Shown piece after piece: positions 1 to 11,500 of a stretch of 64,000 nucleotides of DNA. The position numbers were made by a program, and so were the translations under genes. This DNA comes from Nectonema munidae (taxonomy: Eukaryota > Nematomorpha > Nectonematoida > Nectonematidae). The notes under the pieces are model-generated. The model was not told the origin of the DNA. It searched no databases and was given only the letters and a program-made list of their open reading frames with translations. The first letter of the stretch is position 1. Every line of letters starts with the position of its first letter. The DNA is taken from NCBI GenBank assembly GCA_030549495.1, contig JAUIRK010001049.1, positions 62,001 through 126,000 of the forward strand, read 5' to 3'.

Positions 1-1600
1 GCGCTGTACACAAGCGGACAGCATTTTGAACAGAATGTGGGATCTTTTCTTCATCTGCTTGACGTCGTATTCTGTGGAGTCAGCGTGTTGTCCGTTTTCA
101 ATTGGATTAACAAATCTGTTTCTGAACTCTTTCAGAGTTCCAAGTAAATTGGGTTTTACAAATTCTACCATCGTGTGATACTCAATCAAATTATTTTGCA
201 AGGGAGTTCCAGTCAGAATTACACGTCTCTTACTTCTGATTTGTATGGCAACGTTGAATAACTGGCTTTTATAGCTCTTCAAAATATGTCCTTCATCGCA
301 TATCACAACGTCGGGGCCTGGATCAAGAAGGTACTCTTTGAAAATGTCTGCGAACTTCTTCTTCTTTTTGACTTTTCTCTTCTGAAGCATAACTCTGAAG
401 ATGTCATAGCCCATCAACATGATTCCGCCATCCTGCTTCCAGTTTTTCAAAACTTCAAGCTTATTGCCCGTAGACTTGATTTCTGAAAAGTTGTACACGT
501 TGGGAATGCTGTCGGGTCGTCTCGCTGCCAGGAGCTCGGACCAACGAGAACATTCGCTTTTCCAATTCATGATCGTGTTTATGGGACACAACAGCAAAAT
601 GGCGCGTAAATGAGAAAAGAAAGTGGGATAGGAATACAGCGTAAGGATGAATGTGATCATTTGGAAGGACTTGCCCAGACCCATACTATGCGCAAGTATA
701 CACCCCGAGCCTTCTTCGTCCCGACACTTGACGCAATCTTCAATCAGGTTATCGTATAAAAAGCGAATTCCATCAAATTGATACGGCTTCGACACTTCGA
801 CCAACTCCTTCGGAATCGAAATCATGGTTGTTGCCAAATCTCCCTTCGTCGATTTATCGGAATCCAAGATAACCTCAACGACAGAACCCTTTTTCTCGGC
901 ACACGCGATATTCTCATTCAGTTTTGAGTTGATGCGTTTCTTCCTCTCCTCTTCGTGCAGAATGGCCTGCTTTGATCTCATCTCCAGTTCCAGAGAAGAC
1001 TTTATCTTCCGTATCTTCTTTCTCGTCTCCACGTTGTCCAGTCGCTCTCCCTCACTGCCCGATTCGCATCTTTCCGCAGCACTACTGTCATCATTTTCAG
1101 CGAGAAAACATCTTTTCCTTTTGCTTCTCTTCTTTTTAAGCAGACGTTTTTTCCTCAATTTGGAGGACTTGCTATTCTTTTCACAAGCATTTTTCTTGCC
1201 AGAACCAGATTCTGCGGTTAAACCACCAGTGTTACAAACTTCGTCAGCTAATCTTTCTGGAGACAGCGAACATACAGAAGAAGAAGATCCGTACATAGGC
1301 AACCTAGTATTCTCTTTCTTTAAGGGATTGATCTTTTGAATCAACTCAAAAGAGGAATCTTCAGTTGATGTTAGATATTCATCTTCTTTCGCATCTTGGT
1401 CCAGCTCACTACTACTAGATATGCCATCAATAAAGTTGTTGCAATTTTGCAGATTTTTATCTTCTTTTTCTTCCCTAAATGGTTCATCTATCACATTTGG
1501 ATTAGGAGATGAGATTCGTGAGAGTGACAGATCCGAACTAGAATCTTCTGAAAAAGACGAAATATTCTCTTTTAATAGATTGGACCGCTTTTTCTTTCGC
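1..1600 (-). CDS. ATRX: ATRX/XNP-like SNF2 chromatin remodeller, large exon (partial, continues off the left edge)
   Basis: SNF2-family ATP-dependent DNA translocase; ATRX proteins remodel chromatin in the nucleus. The minus-strand reading frame is open from an acceptor at 1601-1602 to the window edge. The first part is acidic and Ser-rich, followed by Lys/Arg-rich stretches (KKKRSKRKR) and a charged, probably helical segment (RKKIRKIKSSLELEMRSKQ), as in the region before the ATRX helicase. The helicase N-lobe then follows: PYQFDGIRFLYDN, the Walker A region GCILAHSMGLGKSFQ (about 650-700), LCPINTIMNW, motif II as DEGH (about 297-308) and the ATRX-typical LTGTPLQNNLIEYH (about 190-235). DEGH in place of DEAH, together with LIEYH and EFRNRFVNPIENGQ, points to ATRX rather than other SNF2 subfamilies. 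Walker A ends GKS where GKT is usual. The C-lobe lies outside the window. No frameshift is seen. Confidence 0.93.
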
Positions 1601-2431
1601 CTAAAAAAATAAATTTAATAACTTTAGATGAGTGATGAAAATAAATAATTCTTTAACCCAGTGTATATCTTGGCCTCTACCTTCATTTGATTAAGAAGTT
1701 TGTCAGCAATCACGTAAAAATTTGCGATACAAAATCTATCTCTAGGATCAAAATTAACTTCTATTCATTATACTTATTTTTTGTGACGCATTCGCTATTT
1801 ACAACAGCTTTATATCCAACATAGGGTAGCATTTCTTGCGCTTTTTCTCATATTTTTCGAATTTTACTTATTCTGCTTTCATAGTTGAAACACCTGCTAG
1901 ACCCTAGCTTGCAGGAAAAGTAGCTGTAAAACCCATTTATTATATTTATATAATATTTCATGCAACTAAAGCAACAACAATGGAAAGATATTATTCATTT
2001 TCCAGATTTTGTCTCAACCATTCAATCGAGTGATGAAACCCTTGTGGACAATTGAGTTAAAAAGTTAAGTTATTTTAACTCACAGAAAATTTCATATTTA
2101 ATGAAAATCGAAAATAAACCAACTTGTCTTTAAAATAAAAAGTTTTTAGAAAAAGGGAAGTGTTCCATGGGACGACAAGACTTTTCTAGATAAGACGAAT
2201 TAATCAACTAAATAGCTAACAATGAACTTCTTTTGAGTATTTTTAAATAAGGAGAATTGAGCGAATAACAAGAAGTCAACATTCGTTTTAAATAACTCTA
2301 CGACCATTTCATTTTTACATTTTATACTACTATAAAAAAGTTATTGCAATAAAGTATGCTACGGGCAAAAATCCAGAAGCTCGAGATAAGAGCACATGAC
2401 GGAGACAAGATTATACTAAGAAAATATATAC
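1601..2431 (-). other. Intron of the ATRX-like gene
   Basis: AT-rich intron between two phase-compatible exons. It holds a short inverted repeat near 2053-2083 (TGAGTTAAAA against TTTTAACTCA). I see no coding content or recognised repeat. Confidence 0.6.
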
Positions 2432-2636
2432 TTGTTCGGTTTAGCATCTTCATCTTGGGAGCTACTGTTGGAAAAATGGATATTGGCTTCTTTCAAAACT
2501 TTGGAAACCATGGCGGCGTACTTTTTGCAGATTTTTGCTTTATACTTTTGCGATTTTTTAGACTTGAGCGAAGAACTCTGCAAACCTTTATCTTCGTCAA
2601 TACGAGGAAGCTCGCTATTTTCATCGGAAGAGCAAT
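2432..2636 (-). CDS. ATRX: ATRX-like gene, upstream N-terminal exon
   Basis: Open minus-strand stretch between an acceptor (tttcaaag, at 2637-2638) and a donor (GTATAT, at 2426-2431). It reads DCSSDENSELPRIDEDKG, then a Lys-rich segment and SNSSSQDEDAKPN. It ends in phase 2, and joining it to the 1600 exon gives NK-RKKKRSN without a shift. The acidic/Ser and Lys-rich composition matches the low-complexity N-terminal half of ATRX-type proteins. Identity rests on splice compatibility and composition, not on a conserved domain. No cysteine-rich ADD domain is seen here, which is compatible with invertebrate XNP proteins that lack it. Confidence 0.72.
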
Positions 2637-4222
2637 CTTTGAAAGAAAATGAATTTAATGGTAGAATTCAGAGTGTGTCGGGGTAATTATACAATTTCAA
2701 TTTAACAAGTTAAAAATCGTAAATAGAATTCAAAAGAAAAAAGTTGGGAGTTTGAGAGATTGTTGAACTAATTAAAAGATCAAAAGCGAGATGGTTCAGC
2801 AGTTCAGAAGGAATGGAAGAAGCTTAAAAAAAGGCATAAATAGGAGGATTGCTGACAATGCTCAAAGAATAAGGCTAAGTAAGCCATGGACACGTGGAAG
2901 AAGATACAGATGCGCCAGATCTAAAGGTGGAAGATGTTCAGGCCAGAACCCATCAAAAATGAGAAAATGGGCGCGAAATGAGGATGATCAAAGGGATTAA
3001 ACTAAATTCAAAAAGGAAATAAGGTTGATTCGTCCATTTAGGACAGGTTTTCTAAACTTTTTCAGGTATGAAAGACGAAAACCAATCAAGCAAGATTGGA
3101 ATTAGCGGTAAGAGCGTTAAAAGGCTTGAGATGAAAGAAAGAAACAAACGCATTTGACAAAAAGAAATGGAGACTGCAAATCGGCCGTCAGTCAAAGGGA
3201 TAACAGCTAAATTACACAAATAATGAGGATGATTTTGATGCAGAATTTATTAAATGCAAAAATGTGAGATGAGAAGGTAGATGCAGGAAAATCGTGAGTT
3301 AAAAGGATTTGATCTGGGAAACAGTGAAATAGAAGGGACTTGAAAATTAAGACTTGTGCAATCAAAAGGAAAAAATGTATTGCCCTGATTAGAATCTATG
3401 CATAACCAAGGACCTTACCAATCCCTTGATTATGAAATTACAAACGAGAGAAAAGGCTTGAAATTTTTAAAATTTCACTTTACGTAATATACATGTATGC
3501 TGCAGTATAATCTGTCATAACGAACTTCAAAAGAGGAAAGATATTTTTAGCCTGCAAAAAGCCAGCAGTACCTTATGGAGGATTTTTGCGGGTTGGCTAA
3601 AATTACACTGGTTTATCGCTGCTGCTGCTGTGAAAGTGTAACAAAATCCTACACTTTTCCCTGAGAATACTTGCTTTGAAGGAAATACTCTCTCAGTTTA
3701 AACAAAGCTTTGTTTTGAACTGATAGAGTATACTCATATAGAGATAGCATAATCTAGGGGCTAACAACAACAACGATATTTTTGGTTCAAAGTGACTATT
3801 TTACAGAGAGGTTTGTCTATAGAAATAAATAAAGGTTTAACTAACTGAATCACTATCAAAATAAAAAGACATATTATGTTCATAACACTGTAGAGTGCAT
3901 ACTATGTATTTACAAATTGGAAGAAATAATTAATTTTAGAGATCATCCTATTAGTTTAACAAAGATATATGAACAATATTGAAAAACGAAATTTCATAGA
4001 ATTTCTCTGCATATTGTAGTTGTTTTTATGCAATAATATAGGAAATAAGGCAAATATGCTTTTCATAAGAGTAAGGCACAATATAGGTCTGACTTTAGGA
4101 ATAAATGGGATGGATAGTCGAACAAAATATTCATTTATTGTTTAATAAAGACAAGACTTATATTTTGCCTTACTATCATTTATAAATAATAATATGACTA
4201 GACAGGAAAGAAAATTTTTAAC
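2637..4222. other. Probable ATRX intron or upstream region, no recognised gene
   Basis: Purine-rich, AT-rich sequence. A 69-codon open frame at 2791-3000 is made of Arg/Lys-rich residues read from purine runs and looks like chance. A near-perfect palindrome lies at 3685-3732 (separate entry). Confidence 0.45.
3685..3732. repeat. 48-bp imperfect palindrome
   Basis: The arm ATACTCTCTCAGTTTAAACA is followed by its near-complement (..GAACTGATAGAGTAT), meeting at AAAGCTTT with almost no loop. This could be a relic of a foldback element or a cruciform-prone site. No family is recognised. Confidence 0.7.
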
Positions 4223-4292
4223 CTTGATTTGAAGAATGATTTATATTCGTTGCAGAAACTTCCCTCACACCACCTCCAACTTCTTCTTTTGG
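4223..4292 (-). CDS. Possible further 5' exon of the ATRX-like gene
   Basis: Seventy bases between an AG acceptor and a GTTAAA donor on the minus strand encode PKEEVGGGVREVSATNINHS and a few more residues. They end in phase 1, which fits the phase of the 2636 exon (joined as ..NQ-DCSSDEN). The stretch is too short for homology evidence, and its acceptor has a poor pyrimidine tract. Confidence 0.3.
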
Positions 4293-4984
4293 CTTAAGTT
4301 TAAAACGTTTAAAATAGATAAATACGAACAGCTCAAAAAACGCCCTACGACGAAAATATCAAATTGAAAAAACATTTTAACCGGTAGCAGGTAAATTGAA
4401 TTCCAGTCGATTTCAATCCTAAAATTTAAAACAAATTAAAACGTACGAATATATTTAATTAATGCTGGATACTTGGTAAGCTATTAAACTAATTATTCAG
4501 TTAGGTCATTAACTGCTTAAATGGATTATTGGATTCGTTTTAAAAAAAGGCGGAGTGATTTTACAGTGAATAAAATGATCTAAAAACACTTTAGCCAGGT
4601 TTTGATAAAAATGAAAAGAAAAAAGTAAAAATCATAAAAATAAATTCATTATTCTAAAAGTTTCTGTGATTAAAACTCCTGTATATTAATCAAACAAAAA
4701 ACTGAAAGTAGAAATTCATTCGTTTATTCGAAAAAATACTCAGATAAAGGAAGCGTCGTGTCTTTCACTGAACACCTTTATTGATATCATGTAAATGTAT
4801 TTAGGATGCTCATATGAAACGGTAAGTTTAATTATGAATATATGAAAATAGCTAACGCTTGAATTTGCTTTCTTCAAAAAATTGATCACGTTTCAAACTC
4901 TCATAGGAGCTTCTTTTTCCTCTAAGGTAGTCATGTAATTGCTTTTGAAGTTTTAAAATAAAATGTTGGATTAAAATTTGAACC
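4293..4984. other. AT-rich intergenic or intronic DNA
   Basis: No open frame with protein-like composition and no recognised repeat. The sequence is rich in A and T runs. Confidence 0.5.
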
Positions 4985-6330
4985 TTTTCTTTGTCATTAT
5001 ACTGTTAAATATCATTCTAAATAGCCTCAATTCTCAAAACTCATATTCTTCACATTATCATTTCAATTCATTATGTTCATATCTCTCCTTACACGTTCTA
5101 ACCAGCACAATTTCGGTCTTCCGACCTTTCTTTCTTCGTTGCACTCTGAATACCAAACCTTTCTCATTCTTCCATTTTTTCTTCGCCTCTTTCTTCATTC
5201 TGCTACAATTTCGCAAATATTCTTAATGTTCTCTTCATTCCATTATTTCTAGTTTTGATCCAAGAATTCTTCTTATCATTCACATTTCATTGAGATGCAG
5301 TAACCCTCATATATCCATTGGTTTATACATTTTGCCTTCAAATTCGCGGGCATCCTTTTGTCACTCATAATTCCTTTGACAGCATACCATTTTCTCCAAG
5401 GCATTTTAATTCTATTTTTACTCCTTGAATCTAAAACCAATTCCAGACATTTAAACCAATCTACTTTTTTTGATTATATTTATTTGTATTGACAAATTTA
5501 ATTCTTCATTTCATCCTGCCCTATCTCAATAATCTCTCGCATCCAATTCTTTCATACTTTCAGCAACAATAACCAATTCACGAGCAAAGAGCAGTTGATA
5601 TCTCTTTCTTTCCATCTTTGGCTTTATGATTTCATCTATAGTGAAAATAAAGAGAATTCGCTATTAAATGAGCTGTCCGGTTTGTTAGCTAGTTAACTAG
5701 GTTATTGAGTTAGTCAAGATTATTATCATTCTAATAGTCATTATTATACGTGTCTTTCTACTATGATTTCTTTACCCTTTTTATTGTATTTTTAACGCCT
5801 TCATACATGCTTTCCATTATATTCCTTGGTTCCTTCTTTTCTCCATACAAGCATACACTATATTCCTATTAATGGTGTCAAAGGCTTTTCCAATATCCAA
5901 AAACAATAAGGATATGTTTTAATTGTCTTCAATGTTTTTTCTATCAGCCACTTCAAAATAAAAATCGCCTCCATTGTTATCTTATTTTTTGAGAATCCGA
6001 ATGCGTTCTCATCACACCAAGGATGGGTTTTTTCACAGTTTCTCTGATTTTCTTTTCCATCAGCTTCATCAACTACTCCAATAATAATCTGATTCATCCA
6101 TAACTTTTACATTCAATTCTATCTCCTTTGTTTTAATCTCTTTATTTCCTCATATTTTTGAAAACATTTAAAAAAGAATGTCTATTCCATACTCTCAAAT
6201 ATTTAAATTTAAGTTCGTTTGGACAAGCCGATTTTTATTTTTATGCTTCTTCTAATCATGACAACGCCAACTCTTCTCTGACTTCCCTACTTCTTTTATT
6301 TTCTGACTCCTTTAAACGCAATACATTCAC
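4985..6330 (-). pseudogene. Non-LTR retrotransposon (LINE) reverse-transcriptase relic
   Basis: Minus-strand fragments of a LINE ORF2 occur in the expected order. The finger/palm region at about 5990-6050 reads FGFSKNKITMEAIFILKWLIEK in pieces (family pattern GFRxGRSTxDAIFILRQLIEK). At 5870-5920 another frame reads LLFLDIGKAFDTINR, the D-x-x-K-A-F-D motif A. At 5553-5598 QLLFARELVIVAESM stands where YADDLVxxAES is expected, so the catalytic Asp pair is gone. At 5079-5127 ERKVGRPKLCWLERVRRDM is the C-terminal GRPK..WLE.V..DM signature. Frameshifts and stops separate the blocks. The protein must be inactive. It could be RTE-like or a related clade; the clade is not certain. Confidence 0.85.
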
Positions 6331-6659
6331 TATTCCTACTCCATCGTAAGCACTTGACAAAGTGGCACGTAAATTCTTTTCCTACGAAACTTCTACACCA
6401 TTAATTTTTCATTTCAGGTAATTTCCATGCCATAAATTTTTCACCCCATCAAAAGGGCAAATGAAATTTTAACTACACAAGTTAAAAGATTGTTTTCTCA
6501 AAATAATTAACTGAATATTCAAAGTGAAAATGATACACGGTAAACATTGTTTTGGCTAGGTAGAGAAATAAGAACAAAAAAAAGAGATGCAAAATTTTAT
6601 TAAAGTACAATAATTAAAAATTTAATATAGTGCATACAAGTTTAATACTAAAAATTTAT
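6331..6659. other. AT-rich spacer
   Basis: Sequence between the LINE relic and the MULE relic. Nothing recognised. Confidence 0.4.
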
Positions 6660-8165
6660 TTTTTAAATTATTTTTCTTCCATTGTTGCAGGGTCTCCCTC
6701 CACACCGAATATGAGCGATTCTTGTTTGTGCTATAGCCTTGGTCAAGAAGGTTCTTGACCAAACCTTCACATAATTTCCATAGATTAGGGTGTACAACAG
6801 AGGAAATTTCAACAGCATTGTTGGATATTTGCTAGAATTGTCTCTCTCATATTCCAAATCCTTATGGGGAATAGAGGCTCACTTCTTCTTTGACGAGAAC
6901 ACATACCACGATTAATTCCAATGTAGTTTGTTTCAAAGTATGATATAAACTCGTGAGAATATCGCTGTCATCAGATAGGGGTTGAAAGGCCTCAATAACA
7001 TCTTCAGTTGGTAGGAAGGCTAAAGCAGTAAAGCGTTTGATTTTAAGAAAAAAGTTGTCATCCATATTGTATCTCAAGCGTTCACCAATGTCATCTATTT
7101 TGCGTCAGCATGATTGTCCAAAATGAAAAAGACGCGCACAAATCTGAGAATTTTCAAATACAGAGACGAATGCGTTGTGAGTAGTTTACAATTTACAATT
7201 TGTACACAAGTCTTTGATGGCGGAAAAAAGTTTTTTGTACGTATGTTGTTGTTTGCCAGGCAATAGAGCAAATGATCGTGAACAAAAGGTATTTTCGATA
7301 ACGGTATTATAGTGAAAAGCTGAGTCCAGTATTGTGGAGTTGTTCATAATGTCATCCAAACCACTTTCCGATGGAAAACTTAGTATTCGTGAAGGAGCGT
7401 CAATGCCGCTATCATATGCAAAAAAATCATCGAACCATCGGGTAAAACTTGTAAAAATTTTGAAAGATCATAATTAGTTTGACATTTTGGGGGAGCGGGG
7501 ATTCCATGTTGTCGGTGTCTAAGTCAGCAGCGCAGCATCAGAAAGGATGTTAACCAATGGCCTTCAATAAAAAATAATAAGATATGTCGTTAGAAAAGGG
7601 AAACTGAAAACGGGTATATCGAGACAAAGTACCATTAGAAGGTTTCGTTTCATTACCTTACAATATAGTACCAGAAATAGGAGTCTTGATCGTATTTGGC
7701 TCAATAAGCAAAGAATAATCACGATTGAAAGTTGTTTCAACAACGTGGAACTCAGTCAAATTTAAACTTCAAAAAGAGTTTTTACTTCTGTCGTCAAAGA
7801 AATCTTGTCCAAAACAATATTAATTATTCTGTTTAAAACTTCTTCACCTGCTGTCTGTAGAGTTGATGCGCAATGACTTCACGTGTCGTCGACACTGCTG
7901 GACCAGAGTTCTTCACTTTGTCTTGAAAGGCGTTTATATACTATGCGCCATTCAACTTTCGCATTCGATGAAAGATGTGTATGGCTACCAATTGTTTGAA
8001 GCATAATTCGTTCAGCAGCATTATAGTTCGTGTGAATACAGGCATGGCAACCCTTGTAGAATCTTCCGCTTCGCCAATAAGTTCTTGTTTTCTTCACATT
8101 GTCTTCGCGACTCTCAAATATCTAATTTTCACTGCCAACCACTTTTCTTTTTCCTTTCGATGAAA
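6660..8165 (-). pseudogene. FLYWCH-MULE transposase relic
   Basis: Reading leftwards on the minus strand, 8090-7880 encodes a FLYWCH-type zinc finger: TRTYWR, GCHACIHT and IGSHTHLSSNAKVEWR, with spaced Cys and His as in FLYWCH domains. A MULE-type DDE transposase follows in broken frames: FDDFFAYDSGIDAPSRIL (about 7390-7450), SFALLPGKQQHTYKKLFSAI (about 7205-7275), a block like FHFGQSC.RKIDDIGERLRY (about 7065-7125), then NMDDNFFLKIKRFTALAFLP and TEDVIEAFQPL (about 6985-7070), and finally PLFPIRIWNM (about 6845-6885). The order and wording match animal FLYWCH-MULE proteins. Several stops and frame changes make it a dead copy. No terminal repeats or target duplication were identified. Confidence 0.85.
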
Positions 8166-8699
8166 AGATGTATGAAAATATAGATTTGAAGATATAAAAC
8201 AGGAAGCGACTAGAGTGAATAGAAAAATAAACCTTAACTTGGTTTTTTTGGATATCCATTCAATTAAATATTGCTTTTAAAGTTAGGAAGCATATTAACA
8301 CACTCAAAAATTTGTATATTACTCAAAAGCAGTGATTGATAAAATTTAATACCACATTTCCCTTAAAAAACTTGAAAATTTATCAATCCATCTCCATCCC
8401 ACTAAAAATTCTGTTCACAATGCCTTTAACAAAACAGTTAGAAAGGTAACTAAAATAAAAATATACAAAACGAGTAAAAGAGTATTTGAAAAAAACTGTT
8501 CATAAAGCATCCTCTCTCTCCTATTTTTAAAAAACACTGATTTAAAATAATTCAAAAGTCCTTACAAAAACGCTAATTGAAAATTTTGATGTTTTTATAT
8601 CAGATATAAAAAAAATGAAATTCCAAGAAGTGTTTTAACATCATAAACTTCAGATGTTCAAATTTAAATGAAAAAACTCACTTTATCGATGAGTGACGA
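8166..8699. other. AT-rich spacer
   Basis: No gene or named repeat is visible. Any left end of the following hAT relic is not recognisable. Confidence 0.4.
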
Positions 8700-10250
8700 A
8701 AAAGTCTAATGCGCTTAATTAAAAATTTTTTCACGAAAGCGTTCCTGTGTTCAAGGAATACAATTTGAAAGGCCACTTTCAAACACACCATCCTAATTAT
8801 GGGCACAATTTATCAAATCATGAACTGCAAAATAAAGCGACTAAATTAAAAAATTGCTTGAAGCAACAACAAATGGTGCTTACTAAAGCTTTGTCTTTAC
8901 AAAAGAGCGTGACAAAGGCAAGTTTTGTATTAGCCAATAAAATCGCAAAGCACCACTAGTCATTTGCCTAAGCGGAATTTATTAAAGATTGCGGTTGATG
9001 CTGTCAATATTGTGTGTTCAGAAGTTAAATCAAAAGTAGAAGCTATATCTCTGTTAGTTTTCTATTGCTTTCGATGAAAATACTGATTTTCAGGATAATG
9101 CTTAGTTACTCATTTACATCAGAAGAATTGCTATCAATAGAGTCCCTCAAAGATACTACTACTGGAAAAGATTTGTACAACAGTGTCATAAGCTGTTTAA
9201 GTTTGGATAAATTGGCAAGTATTACAACAGATGGGGCCCTTGCACTCACAGGTAAGCATTCTGGGCTTGTGATACATGCAGGGAATTCAATAAGAGGACA
9301 CGGACTGAAACACAGGCACTTCCGAAGTTTCTTCGAAGATATGAAGGCTGATTTTACGGAGGTGCCTTACCACTGTACGCTGGTTACGCATGGCAAGAGT
9401 AGTAAAAAGAATGTGGGAGATCAAAACAGAGATTGTCATGTTATTCAATATGGAAAATATTTCTTCTGACTTTTCAAAGGAAATGGAGAGTGAGAAATAG
9501 GTATGTGATTTTGCATTTGCTCTTGACATATTGCAAAAGATAAATGAACTAAAAACAAAACTACAAGGTAAAGGTGTATTTGTCATGAAATATACCGAAA
9601 AATGAAAGCTTTCAAAATAAAGCTTGAACTTCTTGCCAAGCAGTTGAAGGAGCAAAACTTTGTTTATTTTCCACTTTTGAAAACACAAGCTGACGTCAAA
9701 CACAAATTGTCAGAGAATTACAGTTCTCTGCTGTTAGCTTTACATGAGAAATTTATGAGACCATTTGTAGATTCAAAGCAAAGCGTTTTTACGATTTCTT
9801 TGTCAATAAAATTTTTAATATCATTCTATAATAAAATTTATTAGAATCTTTTTTATCCTTCATAATAGAACTTCATAATTGACACAAAATAACAAAATCA
9901 AAGCAAGGGAGGACCAGTTCAATTTACCTAGCTCACCTTTTGCCTGTGATATTGAAACAACAGATGAAGAACTGCAGTTGGAACTGATTGATTTGCGTGC
10001 TGATAACTCTTTGAAGAAAATGAGTGAAAACAAATTATGCATCTCTCAACTCAGAAAATTTAAAACCTCAACAATTTTTTTGTGATACTTGCAAACAAAC
10101 TTTCTCAATAATGAAAATCAACAAATCAAACAGACTCAAATCTCCACTCTCTTTTAAGAATGAGCACAACCAACTCCACCTCTAATTTTGACAAGTTGGT
10201 TATTGATTTTGACCCAATGCACAAATCTCATTAACACTTCTGATGCAGGT
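8700..10250 (+). pseudogene. hAT transposase relic of the GTF2IRD2/ZBED-like group
   Basis: Successive plus-strand blocks match this domesticated-like hAT family. KEYNLKGHFQTHHPNY with a following coiled segment (8747-8950) is the BED-like zinc-finger tail. FTSEELLSIESLKDTTTGKD (9112-9175) and LASITTDGALALTGKHSGLV (9211-9270) cover the catalytic core, with the TTDGA Asp. GHGLKHRHFRSFFEDMKADF (9297-9356) is followed by a broken VRWL region. CDFAF..LQKINELKTKLQGKG lies at 9510-9570. DIETTDEELQLELIDLRADN (9950-10005) and IMKINKSNRLKSPLS (10112-10160) belong to the C-terminal dimerisation domain. The N-terminal part of the core is deleted, frames change repeatedly, and a 117-bp insertion splits it at 9782-9898. 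Confidence 0.88.
9782..9898. mobile_element. Short inserted repeat with 8-9 bp target duplication
   Basis: A block starting GCGTTTTTACG and ending AACAAAAT interrupts the hAT relic. It is flanked by a direct repeat of CAAAGCAA (9774-9781 and 9899-9906). The same block of about 116 bp occurs at 12222-12337 in another context, which confirms it as a dispersed repeat. It has no coding capacity, and no clear terminal inverted repeat was found. Confidence 0.72.
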
Positions 10251-10359
10251 GAGTTATTTGTTTTTCAAATAAATAATTGCAATCAATATTTTGTCTAATC
10301 CTAAAATCTTCATTTCTTTGGCGACTTCAAATAAAAGCTCTTATTTTGGCATAATTAAA

Positions 10360-11010
10360 CTAGTGCGGCCCTCGAACAAAATCAACTTCTGAATGTGCTC
10401 CTCGGAATGGAATTTTGGAGGGGGAATTTATAGGAGTGGAGGTAGAATTTACATGCATTCCTTGACAATACTTCCTCCATTGGTTCTTAATATCTTCACC
10501 TTTTTCCAAGATCACTCCTTTCTCACTCTTAATAAGATAATTGTTCTGTGAATGCATGCTTTCTTTCACTATTCTTTAAGATATTTGATACCTCAGTTTT
10601 TCCGAGAGTTACCTTTAAGTCTTGATACAGTTTAGATTGGGTGTTGAACTTCGACTTCTTCTTGCTTTCTTTATATTTTTCGGTTTTTTTCACAATATCG
10701 CGCATACAATTCTTTTTTAATTTGATCGCTTCTTGTACCTTTGCTCCTCACGAAAAAATGTTCTTTCCTCTGCTTCCAAACGTTTAAATTTGTTTTTTCC
10801 AAAACTTAATGCAATATTTTTTATTGCTTTGGATAAATTTTTCCAACAACTGTTAACGATACACTATGAACAATTATCATGTAAATTTACTTCTTTCTCT
10901 AAGAACTCTTTACGGTACTCAATCTTCCGTTCTTTTAGCTTCCAATACTTTATGATAGGACTTTTTACTTATTTGCAAGTAATTCCTCATTTTCAAATAA
11001 AAAACAATCA
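10360..11010 (-). pseudogene. LINE ORF2 relic (endonuclease-RT linker region)
   Basis: The minus strand reads, in pieces, IKYWKLKERKIEYRKEFLEK, WKNLSKAIKNIA, a basic linker, and then LIKSEKGVILEKGEDIKNQW-RKYCQGM. The last block matches the conserved linker just before the reverse transcriptase in non-LTR elements (..GxLLTExEDIKNRWKEYCE..). The reverse transcriptase itself is absent. Frameshifts separate the pieces. The matching block in copy 2 has slightly different indels. Confidence 0.75.
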
Positions 11011-11439
11011 AAACTGGACTATGTTGTCTGACATTTTCTTATCCAATTATTTTACAACCTTTCACCAAGTTTACAATTAGTCAAGTTTACTAAACTAGAA
11101 CTCAAATTTGAAGCATATAAATTTAAGCTTTACCAAAATATTTAAAACAAAAAGAAGAATGAGAGCATTAAAACGATCCTCATTCATTGAACTGCGAAGT
11201 GAATTGATGTGGCAAAACTTGATGTGTTTAATTAATAAATTTACAAAAAAATTTGGATAATATAAAAGTAATAAGTGTCACACTTAACTACGATTGAAAC
11301 ATAAAAAACTTTTTAGAGCTTCTCACTTTAGAGAAAGATTGAATCTAAAAAACGAGTTGCAGAAGGCATCATAAAATGTGAGTTCTACGAAAAGAATTAG
11401 ATCAAGAAAAATTTTCAAGCAATTGGTAATGCAATTTTA
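11011..11439. other. AT-rich region, no recognised gene
   Basis: A short plus-strand frame near 11100-11290 (Lys/Arg/Leu-rich, longer in copy 2 at 42885-43076) shows no recognised domain and may be transposon-derived. Confidence 0.4.
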
Positions 11440-11500
11440 GGGGGGGGGGGGGGGCGTACGCTGTATCCGCCCCCCCCCCCCCCCCCTAAATCCGCCAGTG
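11440..11500. repeat. Poly-G/poly-C hairpin and DNA-transposon end
   Basis: Fifteen Gs and seventeen Cs face each other across a 15-base spacer (CGTACGCTGTATCCG). The block ends in TAAATCCGCCAGTG, whose complement CACTGGCGGATTTA resembles the CAGTGGCGGATTTAG ends of some hAT elements. In copy 2 the runs are only 11 Gs and 11 Cs. The other end of the element was not found. Confidence 0.65.

Noticed and set aside
824-1339. Plus-strand 171-codon Ser/Phe-rich open frame
   Set aside because: It is antisense to the ATRX N-terminal Lys/Glu-rich coding region, which produces such composition.
2791-3000. Arg/Lys-rich 69-codon frame as a small basic protein
   Set aside because: Composition follows from purine-rich DNA; no splice or family support.
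9287-9703. Minus-strand 138-codon frame
   Set aside because: Antisense to the hAT relic; no protein family signal.
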